Source: Gammaproteobacteria bacterium
Lineage (GTDB): Bacteria > Pseudomonadota > Gammaproteobacteria > Steroidobacterales > Rariloculaceae
Assembly: GCA_022825505.1 (NCBI GenBank)
Contig: JAJDWR010000033.1
Coordinates: 1-64,000, forward strand
DNA length: 64,000 nt
Direction of reading: 5' to 3'
The notes beneath the pieces are model-generated. The model was not told the DNA's origin. It saw only the letters and a program-made list of their open reading frames with translations, and searched no databases. The position numbers were made by a program, and so were the translations under genes. Below, one piece after another: positions 41,364 through 49,414 of this stretch. Every line of letters starts with the position of its first letter. The stretch's first letter is position 1.

Positions 41364-42779
41364 ATGCCCGAAGGAATCGTGACGGTCGCCTACATCGCAG
41401 CGACGATACTCTTCATCCTCGCCCTCGGCGGGCTGAGCCACCCGGAGACCGCCCGGCGCGGCAACCTCTACGGCATCATCGGCATGAGCATCGCGATGCT
41501 CGCCACGATATTCGGCGTGGTGACGGCGAACTACGTGATGCTGATCGTTGGACTGATCGCGGGCGGCATCATCGGCCTGATCCTGGCGCGGCGCGTGCAG
41601 ATGACGCAGATGCCGGAACTGGTGGCGATCCTCCACAGCCTGGTGGGCCTGGCGGCGGTGCTGGTGGGCTTCGTGAACTTCCTGGACCCGGAAGTGCATT
41701 ACACGGGCGTGGAGCTGACCATCCACGATGTGGAGACGTACCTGGGCATCCTCATCGGCGCGGTGACCTTCTCCGGATCGGTCATCGCCTTCGGCAAGCT
41801 CAGCGGCAAGATCGGCGGCGCGCCGCTGACGCTGCCGGCGCGCCACTGGCTTAACCTGGCGCTGCTTCTGATTGCGATCTGGTACGGCTACCAGTTCGTC
41901 GTCCAGTCCGCGGGCGGCGGCAATCCGGTGGCCGGTCTGCCGCCGGGGCTGGTGCCGTTGCTCGTCATGACCGCCGTCGCCCTGCTGTTCGGTATTCACA
42001 TGGTGATGGCCATCGGCGGTGCGGACATGCCGGTGGTGGTCTCCATGCTCAACAGCTACTCGGGCTGGGCGGCCGCGGCGACCGGATTCATGCTCAGCAA
42101 CGATCTCCTGATCGTCACCGGTGCCCTGGTAGGCAGCAGCGGCGCGATCCTGAGCTACATCATGTGCCGGGCGATGAACCGGCGTTTCCTGGCGGTCATC
42201 GCCGGCGGGTTCGGAACCGCGGGCAGCGCCGCGGTGGGTACCGCGGGCGACCAGGGCGAGGTCGTGCCCGTGAATGCGATGGAGGCGGCGAATCTGCTGG
42301 TGGGTTCGAAGGAAATCATGATTGTGCCAGGTTACGGCATGGCCGTGGCCCAGGCCCAGCACATCGTCTGCGAGATCACCAAGATCCTGCGGGACAAGGG
42401 CATCAACGTGCGGTTCGGCATCCACCCGGTGGCGGGCCGCATGCCGGGCCACATGAACGTGTTGCTGGCCGAAGCCCGGGTGCCATACGACATCGTATTC
42501 GAGATGGACGAGATCAACGAGGAATTTCCCGACATCGACGTTTCCATCGTCATCGGCGCCAACGACATCGTCAATCCGTCGGCCCAGGAGGAGCCCGAAA
42601 GCCCCATCGCGGGCATGCCGGTGCTGGAAGTCTGGAAGGGCCGGACCACCATCGTCCTGAAGCGAAGCATGGCGACCGGCTACGCGGGGGTGCAGAACCC
42701 GCTTTTCTTCAAGGAAAACACCCGGATGTTGTTTGGGGATGCGCGCGAGAGCCTGGATGAGGTGCTGAAGGAAATCTAG
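41364..42779 (+). CDS. pntB: NAD(P) transhydrogenase subunit beta
   Basis: The 471-residue subunit has an N-terminal block of about eight or nine membrane helices (domain II) and the soluble NADP(H)-binding domain III, recognised by [13 protein letters not shown] and [21 protein letters not shown]. With PntA it uses the proton gradient to form NADPH. The gene starts nine bases after pntA. Biosynthetic users of this NADPH in the window include GltBD and Gor. Confidence 0.97.
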   Translation: MPEGIVTVAYIAATILFILALGGLSHPETARRGNLYGIIGMSIAMLATIFGVVTANYVMLIVGLIAGGIIGLILARRVQMTQMPELVAILHSLVGLAAVLVGFVNFLDPEVHYTGVELTIHDVETYLGILIGAVTFSGSVIAFGKLSGKIGGAPLTLPARHWLNLALLLIAIWYGYQFVVQSAGGGNPVAGLPPGLVPLLVMTAVALLFGIHMVMAIGGADMPVVVSMLNSYSGWAAAATGFMLSNDLLIVTGALVGSSGAILSYIMCRAMNRRFLAVIAGGFGTAGSAAVGTAGDQGEVVPVNAMEAANLLVGSKEIMIVPGYGMAVAQAQHIVCEITKILRDKGINVRFGIHPVAGRMPGHMNVLLAEARVPYDIVFEMDEINEEFPDIDVSIVIGANDIVNPSAQEEPESPIAGMPVLEVWKGRTTIVLKRSMATGYAGVQNPLFFKENTRMLFGDARESLDEVLKEI

Positions 42780-42802
42780 ACGGGCGCAATAGACGTCAGA
42801 GG

Positions 42803-42957
42803 GCGTCGTGAGGGTGTGTACGGTCACCCGTTGTTCGCGTCGTGGGCTCGGAGCGGGGCCACGGATGGCCAGGAGCACCGAGCCCCGATGTGAGCCCGCC
42901 ATGGATGGCGGGCGAACTTAAGCGAACAACGGGTGACCGTACACACCCTTACGACGC
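42803..42957. repeat. 155-bp element bounded by 36-bp inverted repeats
   Basis: The arm at 42803-42838 is the reverse complement of 42922-42957 with one mismatch (42810 against 42950). The 83 bases between them contain two further stems: GGGCTCGG (42843-42850) with CCGAGCCC, and GCCCGCCA with TGGCGGGC around TGGA. As RNA or extruded DNA it would fold as a three-way junction. It sits 24 bases after pntB. It may be a miniature transposable element or a REP/BIME-like intergenic repeat; I see no target-site duplication and no reading frame. Confidence 0.8.
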
Positions 42958-43106
42958 AAGCCAGGAATCTGTCCGGTAGGAAGCCTTGGGCAAGGGCAGT
43001 CAGCACATGTCCTTGGGAGAAAGTCGGTTTTTTGCATCAATAGCGGTTGAATATTGGCGCGGTCTCGGTAAAACTTGTTGCGCCCGAGACGAGTCCGGTC
43101 GATACG

Positions 43107-43751
43107 ATGCAACCTTACGCTGTTACCCAGGATGTTCTGCGCACCGATGTCGCAGGTATGCCCCTGGAGTGGATCGACTATCGTGACGCCGTGAGGCTGT
43201 ACTACATGTCGAGGGTTGCCTACGTTTGCGGTTCGCCGATTTACCGGGTTCGCGGCGGATGGAACGCCCGGACGGGGCTGCGCAGCGTTGTGGAGGTCAA
43301 CTCCATCATCGCCACCGAGGGCGATCCGAAATTGCGCGAACGCGGGGATGCGTTCACTCCGCCGCTGAATAACCGGACGCTGTTCAAGCGCGATGCCAAT
43401 CTCTGCATGTACTGTGCGCAGCAGTTCCCCACCCGGGACCTGACCCGCGATCACATCACGCCGTTCAGCCAGGGCGGCCGCGACGTGTGGACCAACGTGG
43501 TGACGGCGTGCCGGCGCTGCAACAATTTCAAGGGCGGACGCACGCCGGAGCAGGCGGGGATCAAGCTCATCGCGGTGCCGTTCACGCCCACCTACGCAGA
43601 GTACATCTACCTGAAGGCGCGGCGGGTTCTGGCGGACCAGATGGAGTACCTGCTCACGCACTTTCCGCGCACTTCTCCGCTCCACGCGCGGTTGCGGACA
43701 CATCTCGCCCGGGAGGCGGGTGTGGGCGGGCTTGGCAGGGCGACGGCCTGA
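43107..43751 (+). CDS. HNH endonuclease
   Basis: The 214-residue protein has a zinc-binding HNH core: CMYCAQQFPTRDLTRDHITPFSQGG, then TNVVTACRRCNNFKGGRTPEQAG. Two CxxC pairs and the central D-H are intact. Chromosomal proteins of this size with the N-terminal WIDYRDAVRLYYMSRVAYV region are widespread in gammaproteobacteria and not tied to phages; the biological substrate is unknown. I chose the ATG at 43107; a TTG at 43047 is open in frame but has no family-like sequence. It runs into the next gene. Confidence 0.85.
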   Translation: MQPYAVTQDVLRTDVAGMPLEWIDYRDAVRLYYMSRVAYVCGSPIYRVRGGWNARTGLRSVVEVNSIIATEGDPKLRERGDAFTPPLNNRTLFKRDANLCMYCAQQFPTRDLTRDHITPFSQGGRDVWTNVVTACRRCNNFKGGRTPEQAGIKLIAVPFTPTYAEYIYLKARRVLADQMEYLLTHFPRTSPLHARLRTHLAREAGVGGLGRATA

Positions 43752-43752
43752 C

Positions 43753-44640
43753 TTGCTGAGCCCGGTCGTCCGGGAACTGGAACACCGCACCGGGTTTCGG
43801 GGCGACTCGTCCCGGGCTCGCGCCGTCGGCGGCGGGAGCATCAACCAGGCATTCAAGGTTCCGGGGGAACCCCGGCCACTGTTCGTCAAGATCAACCGGG
43901 CGTCGGCGCTACGGGACTTCGAAGCAGAGGCGGAAGGCTTGCAGGAGCTTCGCGGGGCGGGAGGCATCTCCGTGCCGAAGGTCGTCGGCTGCGGCGCCGT
44001 CGGCGACACGTCCTATCTCGCGCTGGAGTGGATTGAACTTGGCGATCGAACCCCGGCAGCCCAGAGGCGCTTGGGCGCGGGGCTTGCGGATCTTCACCGT
44101 GCCGCGGCGGAGCGCTTCGGCTGGCATCGTCACAACACCATAGGCGCTACTCCGCAATTCAACACGCAGACGGAGGACTGGCTCGATTTCTACCGAAGGG
44201 AGCGGCTTGCATTTCAGTTGCAACTGGCGCGCAAGAACGGGTTGCCAGACGCACTACTGGCCCAGGGCTACAGATTGTCGGACAGACTGGAGTCGTTCTT
44301 CGCGGGATGTCGGCCTGTGGCGTCGCTCCTGCACGGCGATTTGTGGTCAGGCAACTGGGGCGCTGACGAGAAGGGCAACCCCTTCATCTTCGACCCGGCA
44401 GTCTACTATGGCGACCGCGAAGCGGACCTGGCGATGACGCGACTGTTCGGCGGCTTCGGCGATGCCTTCTATGCGTCGTACGAGAAGCGGTGGCCGCTGG
44501 CCGGCGGCTGGGAGCGCAGGGTCGATCTCTACAACCTTTACCACCTGTTGAACCACTTCAACCTTTTCGGCGCGGGCTACCTGGGTCAGGTGTCAACCTG
44601 CCTGTCCCGGCTGACGGCGTTCACGGATGGCGAACGATAG
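43753..44640 (+). CDS. Fructosamine kinase family protein
   Basis: The 295-residue protein belongs to the fructosamine/ketosamine-3-kinase family, which phosphorylates sugar adducts on amino groups and so starts their removal (deglycation). Conserved features are GGGSINQAFKV, the lysine in LFVKIN, the catalytic loop LLHGDLWSGNWG, and FDPAVYYGDREADLAM. The TTG at 43753 gives exactly the N-terminal length of E. coli YniA; a GTG at 43720 would add 11 residues and overlap the HNH gene. It begins two bases after the HNH stop, so they probably share a transcript. Confidence 0.9.
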   Translation: MLSPVVRELEHRTGFRGDSSRARAVGGGSINQAFKVPGEPRPLFVKINRASALRDFEAEAEGLQELRGAGGISVPKVVGCGAVGDTSYLALEWIELGDRTPAAQRRLGAGLADLHRAAAERFGWHRHNTIGATPQFNTQTEDWLDFYRRERLAFQLQLARKNGLPDALLAQGYRLSDRLESFFAGCRPVASLLHGDLWSGNWGADEKGNPFIFDPAVYYGDREADLAMTRLFGGFGDAFYASYEKRWPLAGGWERRVDLYNLYHLLNHFNLFGAGYLGQVSTCLSRLTAFTDGER

Positions 44641-44734
44641 AAGGCCCGGTCCTCACGGCTGAGCGCGATTTGCTGCCTTGACGGCGTATTGATCGAGGAT
44701 AGACTGTGCCGGCCGCGAATGGCGGTTTGCAATG

Positions 44735-45811
44735 TTACACGGCCAGCGACTTTGCACTGTCGAGCAACTCGGATCCGGTATCGCAGTCCATGATGAGAAC
44801 GCCCGCCTCGGACAGCCGCGCGGGATCGGTCACGTTCCCAAGGAGGTCGGCGAGTTCCTCCGCCACCGCCGGGCCGAACTTGCGCTCGGCCATGCGGCAC
44901 AACAGCTCGCGTTGGTGGACGATGCCGGCCTCCATGCCCTGTTCCAATCCCTGGGCCACGCCGTGTTCCAATCCCTGGGCTATGCTCCTCCGCAGGAACG
45001 AGCCCAGCAACGCGTCGTCTTCCGGCCCGGTTCCCTCGCGCTCGCCCAGCGTCCGCCCTATGCGCTCCAGCACCCGGACCGTAGCCGCCGAGGGTACCGT
45101 TTCGTCCAGCGCTGCACCGATCTCCGCCGCCGTCCAGCCGGAAAGCGCCAGGCTCTCGCCGACGACGCGGTAGGCGCCGCCTTCCAGGCGGTAGACCGTC
45201 AGGCCCGGTGTCCGGCTGCGCGGGCGGCTGGGGGAAGGGCGGTCCGGGACCTGAATCCACAACTCCGGGAACCCCCATGCTTCGTAGAGCTTGAGCTTGC
45301 CCCGCCGCGCGTCCGTGCTGTGGTCCACTTCCAGGACCACATCCGGAAAGTCGTGCTCGCCCACCACCATCGCCGGCGCATCCGGCAAGCGCCCCCGGCC
45401 CGGATGCAGATAAACGGATTGGTCGGCCTCCATGATCCGGCGGGGCGCCCCGTCCGGGTCCCGCACCAGCAGGTCCATCGCTCCGAGGCACTTGATGGGG
45501 GAGCCGCGCACGTGGGCGATGGTCTGGAGCAGGCCCGCCAACCCGTGGATCGGTTCCTCGTGGTATGGGGTCGCGGGTTCGCAAATCCAGGCGGTCGCGG
45601 CATCGGCGTCCCAGAATTCCAGCCGCCCCTCGTACGCATCGATCTCCTGTGCCGTCAGGCGGCGGGTAACGCATCCCGGGAAAGACAAATCGGCCAAAGG
45701 CGGAAACTCGCACAAATCCCTTGCGTGCCTCTCCGCCCGGCTTTCGCCGCCCAGGTCGCCGCGCGGCGTCCGATCGGACCCGGGTTCGGATTGGGCTCCT
45801 TGCACACTCAT
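44735..45811 (-). CDS. Uma2-family (DUF820-like) putative nuclease
   Basis: The 358-residue protein carries the Uma2-type PD-(D/E)XK fold: FPDVVLEVDHSTDARRGKLKLYEAWGFPELWI gives the Asp, Glu and Lys of the core. The C-terminal part has the repeated glycine-spaced segment AQGLEHGVAQGLEQGMEAG often seen behind such domains; it is encoded by a 24-bp direct repeat (44941-44964 and 44965-44988). Members are common in cyanobacteria and other bacteria with many paralogues; their function is not established. It is convergent with the fructosamine kinase gene and probably accessory. Confidence 0.75.
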   Translation of the reverse strand: MSVQGAQSEPGSDRTPRGDLGGESRAERHARDLCEFPPLADLSFPGCVTRRLTAQEIDAYEGRLEFWDADAATAWICEPATPYHEEPIHGLAGLLQTIAHVRGSPIKCLGAMDLLVRDPDGAPRRIMEADQSVYLHPGRGRLPDAPAMVVGEHDFPDVVLEVDHSTDARRGKLKLYEAWGFPELWIQVPDRPSPSRPRSRTPGLTVYRLEGGAYRVVGESLALSGWTAAEIGAALDETVPSAATVRVLERIGRTLGEREGTGPEDDALLGSFLRRSIAQGLEHGVAQGLEQGMEAGIVHQRELLCRMAERKFGPAVAEELADLLGNVTDPARLSEAGVLIMDCDTGSELLDSAKSLAV

Positions 45812-45959
45812 GCTAACCGGCCTCGCGCTATCGCTTTCGCAGCAATCGATTCCTTACCTGGGATCATTTCCCCCAGTTGCTCCACGCCTCCCGCTGAAGG
45901 ACGCGATCCGAACCGTAACACCGCGCCGAAAGCAGCGACAACGGGCATTTCTCGGCAAT

Positions 45960-47636
45960 TCAGCCAGTTTTGAACTCGCCCGTCTTCAGCCTCTCGATGT
46001 AGTCGTGGTAGGCACGCATGGCCTGGCGGCCGAAGATCCAGATGATGGGCACGTTGGCCCACAGCATCACCCCGGTGCCGACGCCGGTAAGGTTGTCGAG
46101 GTCGGCGTCGGTTTCGATCAGGCCCATGGTGGCTACCAGGATCAGCAGGCAGTAGATGACCTTGTAGGTCAGCACCATGCGGTCGCCGAACAGGAAGACG
46201 ACGCCCTGCTCGCCGTAATAGCTCCAGGAGATCATGGTGGAGATGGCGAACAGCCAGGCCGCGACGGTCACCAGCCACCGGCCCAGGCCCGGCACGACCG
46301 TGTCGAACGCCTTCGCGGTCAGGGTCGCGCCCACGTAGCTGGCGTAGATGCCGGCGTCCTGCAACTGCGGCGTGGCGTCGCTGGCCACCGTGCCCCACTC
46401 CATCGACAGTGCGCCGTCGTCACCGGCCACGACGCGTCCCTCTACCCGGTGGGCGTCGTTGCCCGTCTGGGGGTTGGTATCGGCGTGCACGATCATGAAA
46501 ACGTTGTCGCCGTCGCGCCAGATGTCGCCGATTCGCTCCGGCGCCGGCCCGGTCTCTATCGTCCACACGCCCGGGCTCTCGGCCACCACGGCGGGCGCCA
46601 CGGCGTACTCGGCTTCCGCCGCACGGTTCCACACGCCGGTGGAAAGGATCACCAGGGCCGTGAAGGTGCACACGACGATGGTGTCGATGAACGGTTCCAT
46701 GCCGGCCACCACCGCCTCGCGGACCGGCTCGTTGGTCTTGGCGGCGGAGTGGGCGATGGGGGAGGAGCCCTGCCCCGCCTCGTTGGAGAATAGGGCGCGC
46801 TTCATGCCGTACAGGAAGGCGTAGCCGGCCGTACCGCCGATGAAGGCCCCGGTCATTTCCTGGGGCATGAAGGCGGACTTGAAGATCAGCAGGAACATGG
46901 CGGGAATCTCGCCGGCGTTGGCGATCAGCACCACCGTGCCGCCCAGCAGGTAGAGCACGCACATGAAGGGCACCAGGCGGCCGGCCACCGCGCCGATGCG
47001 CTTGATGCCGCCGATGATGACCATGCCCACCAGGATCGCCAGTACGATGCCCGCGGCGATGCTCGGAATGCCGAAGTAGACTTCGGTGATCTCGCCCACG
47101 TTCCATGCCTGGAACATGTTTCCGCCGGTAACGGTGGAGACCAGCAGGGTGAGGCAAAACAGACCGCCGACGAAGCTGCCCAGAGGGCCCAGCTTCGGAT
47201 TCATCCGCCGCAATCCCTTGCCGACGACCCACATGGGCCCGCCGTGCGGGTTGTCGGGGTCGTCGGTATTGCGGTAGAGCATGGAAAGGGTGACTTCGGT
47301 GAGCTTGATGGACATGCCGAAGAAACCCACAGTCCACATCCAGAAAATGGCCCCCGGGCCGCCCAGGGCAATGGCCAATGCGACGCCGCCGATGTTGCCC
47401 AGGCCCACCGTGGCGGAGAGCGCCGCGGACAGCGCCTGGAAGTGGTTGATCGCGCCCGGGTCGTCGGGGTCGTCGTACTTGCCCCGCACCACGTGGAAGC
47501 CGTGGGTCAGGGCCCGATACTGGCTGAACCGGCTCCAGATCGTGAACACCACGCCGGTGCCGAGCAGGATGAACAGCACGCTGTCGTGCCAGATGATGAG
47601 GTTGAGCAGGGTCAGAAACCCGGCGAATCCTTCCAT
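45960..47636 (-). CDS. Alanine/glycine:cation symporter (AGCS family) with an extra soluble insert
   Basis: The 558-residue membrane protein imports alanine or glycine with sodium or protons. Family motifs are GPGAIFWMW, the SALSATVGLGNIGG segment, NEAGQGSSPIAHSAAKTNEPVREA and STMISWSYYGEQG. Usual members have 440-480 residues; here about 100 extra residues lie between the helix ending in VILSTGVWN and the next conserved piece LTAKAFDTVVPG (roughly 46335-46620). The insert is polar, contains VWTIETGPAPERIGDIWRDG and lies on an extracytoplasmic loop. Start MEGFAGFLTLLN is family-like. Confidence 0.92.
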   Translation of the reverse strand: MEGFAGFLTLLNLIIWHDSVLFILLGTGVVFTIWSRFSQYRALTHGFHVVRGKYDDPDDPGAINHFQALSAALSATVGLGNIGGVALAIALGGPGAIFWMWTVGFFGMSIKLTEVTLSMLYRNTDDPDNPHGGPMWVVGKGLRRMNPKLGPLGSFVGGLFCLTLLVSTVTGGNMFQAWNVGEITEVYFGIPSIAAGIVLAILVGMVIIGGIKRIGAVAGRLVPFMCVLYLLGGTVVLIANAGEIPAMFLLIFKSAFMPQEMTGAFIGGTAGYAFLYGMKRALFSNEAGQGSSPIAHSAAKTNEPVREAVVAGMEPFIDTIVVCTFTALVILSTGVWNRAAEAEYAVAPAVVAESPGVWTIETGPAPERIGDIWRDGDNVFMIVHADTNPQTGNDAHRVEGRVVAGDDGALSMEWGTVASDATPQLQDAGIYASYVGATLTAKAFDTVVPGLGRWLVTVAAWLFAISTMISWSYYGEQGVVFLFGDRMVLTYKVIYCLLILVATMGLIETDADLDNLTGVGTGVMLWANVPIIWIFGRQAMRAYHDYIERLKTGEFKTG

Positions 47637-47648
47637 TGTTTTCTCCAG

Positions 47649-48932
47649 TCAGCCCGCTTCGAGGGCAGCGGCGACGCCCATGCCGCCCGCAGTGCACACG
47701 CCCATTAGACCACGTCCGGACCCGCGCTGGTGAAGCAGCTTCGCCAGCGTTCCCAGGATACGTGTTCCGGTGGCGGCAAACGGGTGGCCGACGGCCACGC
47801 TGCTGCCGTTGACGTTCAGTCTGCTTCGATCAATGGTCCCGAGGGGCTCGGACCGGCGCAGGCGCTCCCGGCAGAACGATTCGGACGCCCACGCCTTCAT
47901 GGTCGCCAGCGGCTGGGCCGCGAAGGCTTCGTGAAGCTCGTAGTAGTCGAAGTCCTGGAGGGCATACGGTGCCTTTCTGAGCAGTTCCGAAATCGCGTAG
48001 GCCGGGCCCATCAGCAGTCCCTCGCCCCCGACGAAGTCGACCCCCATGACGTGTGCGTGGGTCATCCGTGCCAGCACGGGAAGCCCCCGTTCCCGGGCCC
48101 AGTCTTCCGAGGCCAGCAGCGCGGCTGAGGCGCCGTCGGTCAGCGGCGTGCTGTTGCCGGCGGTAAGCGAACCGTTACCGCTGCGGTCAAAGGCCGGGCG
48201 CAGTTTTGCCAGCTTCTCCAGGCTGGAATCGGGACGAACGTTGTTGTCCCTGTCCAGTCCGCTGTATTCGACCACCAGGTCGTCAAAGAAACCTTCGGAC
48301 TGGGCACGCGCCGCGTTCAGGTGGCTGGCCTGGGCAAGGGCGTCCTGTTCCTCCCGGGTGATTTCCCACTCCCTTGCCGTCAGTTCCATGCTCTCGCCCA
48401 TGGAAAGGTTGGTTCGCGGTTCCTTCACGTCCACCAGGCGCGGCTTGAAGTGCTTCGGCCGCAGCCCGAGCCATGGCTTCAGCCTTTCGCCGAAAGAGCG
48501 TCCCCGGGCACTCTCCAGAAGGATCCTCCGGTAGCCGTCCGGGTAGACGATGGGCAGGTCGCTGATGCTGTCGGTGCCGCCGGCGATGCCTGCGTCGATC
48601 AGCCCGGTGGAGATTTTCGAGGCGATCAGGACCGCAGCCGATAGGCTCGTGCCGCAGGCGCGCTGGATGTCGAATGCCGGAGTCTCGGGAGAAAGTCCCG
48701 AGGAAAGCACGGACTCCCGGGCAAGATTGAAGTCCCGGGAATGCTTGACCACCGCACCCAGGGACACGTCGCCCAGTCTCTCGCCGGCCAGGCCGTATCT
48801 GTCGACCAGGGCGTTGAGTACATGGGACATCATGTCCTGATTGGATCGGTTTCGATAGGCGGTATGGGCGCGGGCAAACGGGATTCGCAGACCGCCCACG
48901 ATCGCCACCGGCCGGGCAGGTTGATTACGCAT
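47649..48932 (-). CDS. Thiolase family protein (acetyl-CoA C-acyltransferase, FadI-like)
   Basis: The 427-residue enzyme condenses or cleaves acyl-CoA. The nucleophile cysteine is in IQRACGTSLSAAV, the catalytic His in YYELHEAFAAQ, a second His in GSSVAVGHPFAATG and the last Cys in GVCTAGGMGVAAALEAG. The overall sequence is like FadI, the anaerobic beta-oxidation thiolase, but no FadJ partner is adjacent, so its pathway (fatty-acid degradation or acetoacetyl-CoA synthesis) remains open. It is upstream of the AGCS gene in the same direction, 12 bases away. Confidence 0.9.
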   Translation of the reverse strand: MRNQPARPVAIVGGLRIPFARAHTAYRNRSNQDMMSHVLNALVDRYGLAGERLGDVSLGAVVKHSRDFNLARESVLSSGLSPETPAFDIQRACGTSLSAAVLIASKISTGLIDAGIAGGTDSISDLPIVYPDGYRRILLESARGRSFGERLKPWLGLRPKHFKPRLVDVKEPRTNLSMGESMELTAREWEITREEQDALAQASHLNAARAQSEGFFDDLVVEYSGLDRDNNVRPDSSLEKLAKLRPAFDRSGNGSLTAGNSTPLTDGASAALLASEDWARERGLPVLARMTHAHVMGVDFVGGEGLLMGPAYAISELLRKAPYALQDFDYYELHEAFAAQPLATMKAWASESFCRERLRRSEPLGTIDRSRLNVNGSSVAVGHPFAATGTRILGTLAKLLHQRGSGRGLMGVCTAGGMGVAAALEAG

Positions 48933-49414
48933 GTTGTGGAAACTCGTCGTTCTGGTGCATCGTTCGATAGCTGGAGGCGCTTTTCGAGAGATTTTCTCCG
49001 AGGGCGATTCCGGCGACGCCTACCTTAATGCGCCCGGCGCCCGCGGCCAAGGGGTCACGCAAAATCGGGAAGTCGACCGGCCTTTCGTCTGGCTTCGAAC
49101 CGCTCGCCGGGGGACGAATCGCTCTCCCGGGCAGAATCGTTCGCCCCTGGCCGCTCGTTCATTCCTGACACATTCCCGAAGAGCGATGGGATCGTCGGTG
49201 CTATAATCGCCGCCCGCGACAGCCCGAGGACACCCGTGTCCGGGTTTGTAACCGGCTCCGAGGCCACCGGAATTGATCCGGATCGCTTCGATTCACCCGC
49301 GCGGAACGCGCGCCAAGCCGAATGCGTAAAATGTGCGATGCGGCCACCAGGTGATCGCCGCGGGCGAAATGCCGCGCAACAATTGGATGGAGCGTTGACT
49401 CTCACAGGGGACGA
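48933..49414. other. Thiolase-gltB intergenic region
   Basis: About 480 bases without a convincing gene separate the divergent thiolase and gltB genes. An extended -10 promoter for gltB lies at 49199-49207, giving a leader of about 200 bases. Frames are open on both strands, but none has a recognisable product or a good start, so I read this as regulatory DNA. Confidence 0.5.
49199..49207 (+). promoter_or_regulatory. Extended -10 promoter of gltBD
   Basis: TGCTATAAT is a perfect extended -10 element. The -35 region is poor. It lies about 208 bases before gltB, leaving room for leader regulation of the glutamate synthase operon. Confidence 0.5.

Noticed and set aside
43047-43751. Homing endonuclease or intron mark at the HNH gene
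   Set aside because: The HNH protein is a free-standing chromosomal type; flanking genes are not interrupted and no intron or intein structure is visible.
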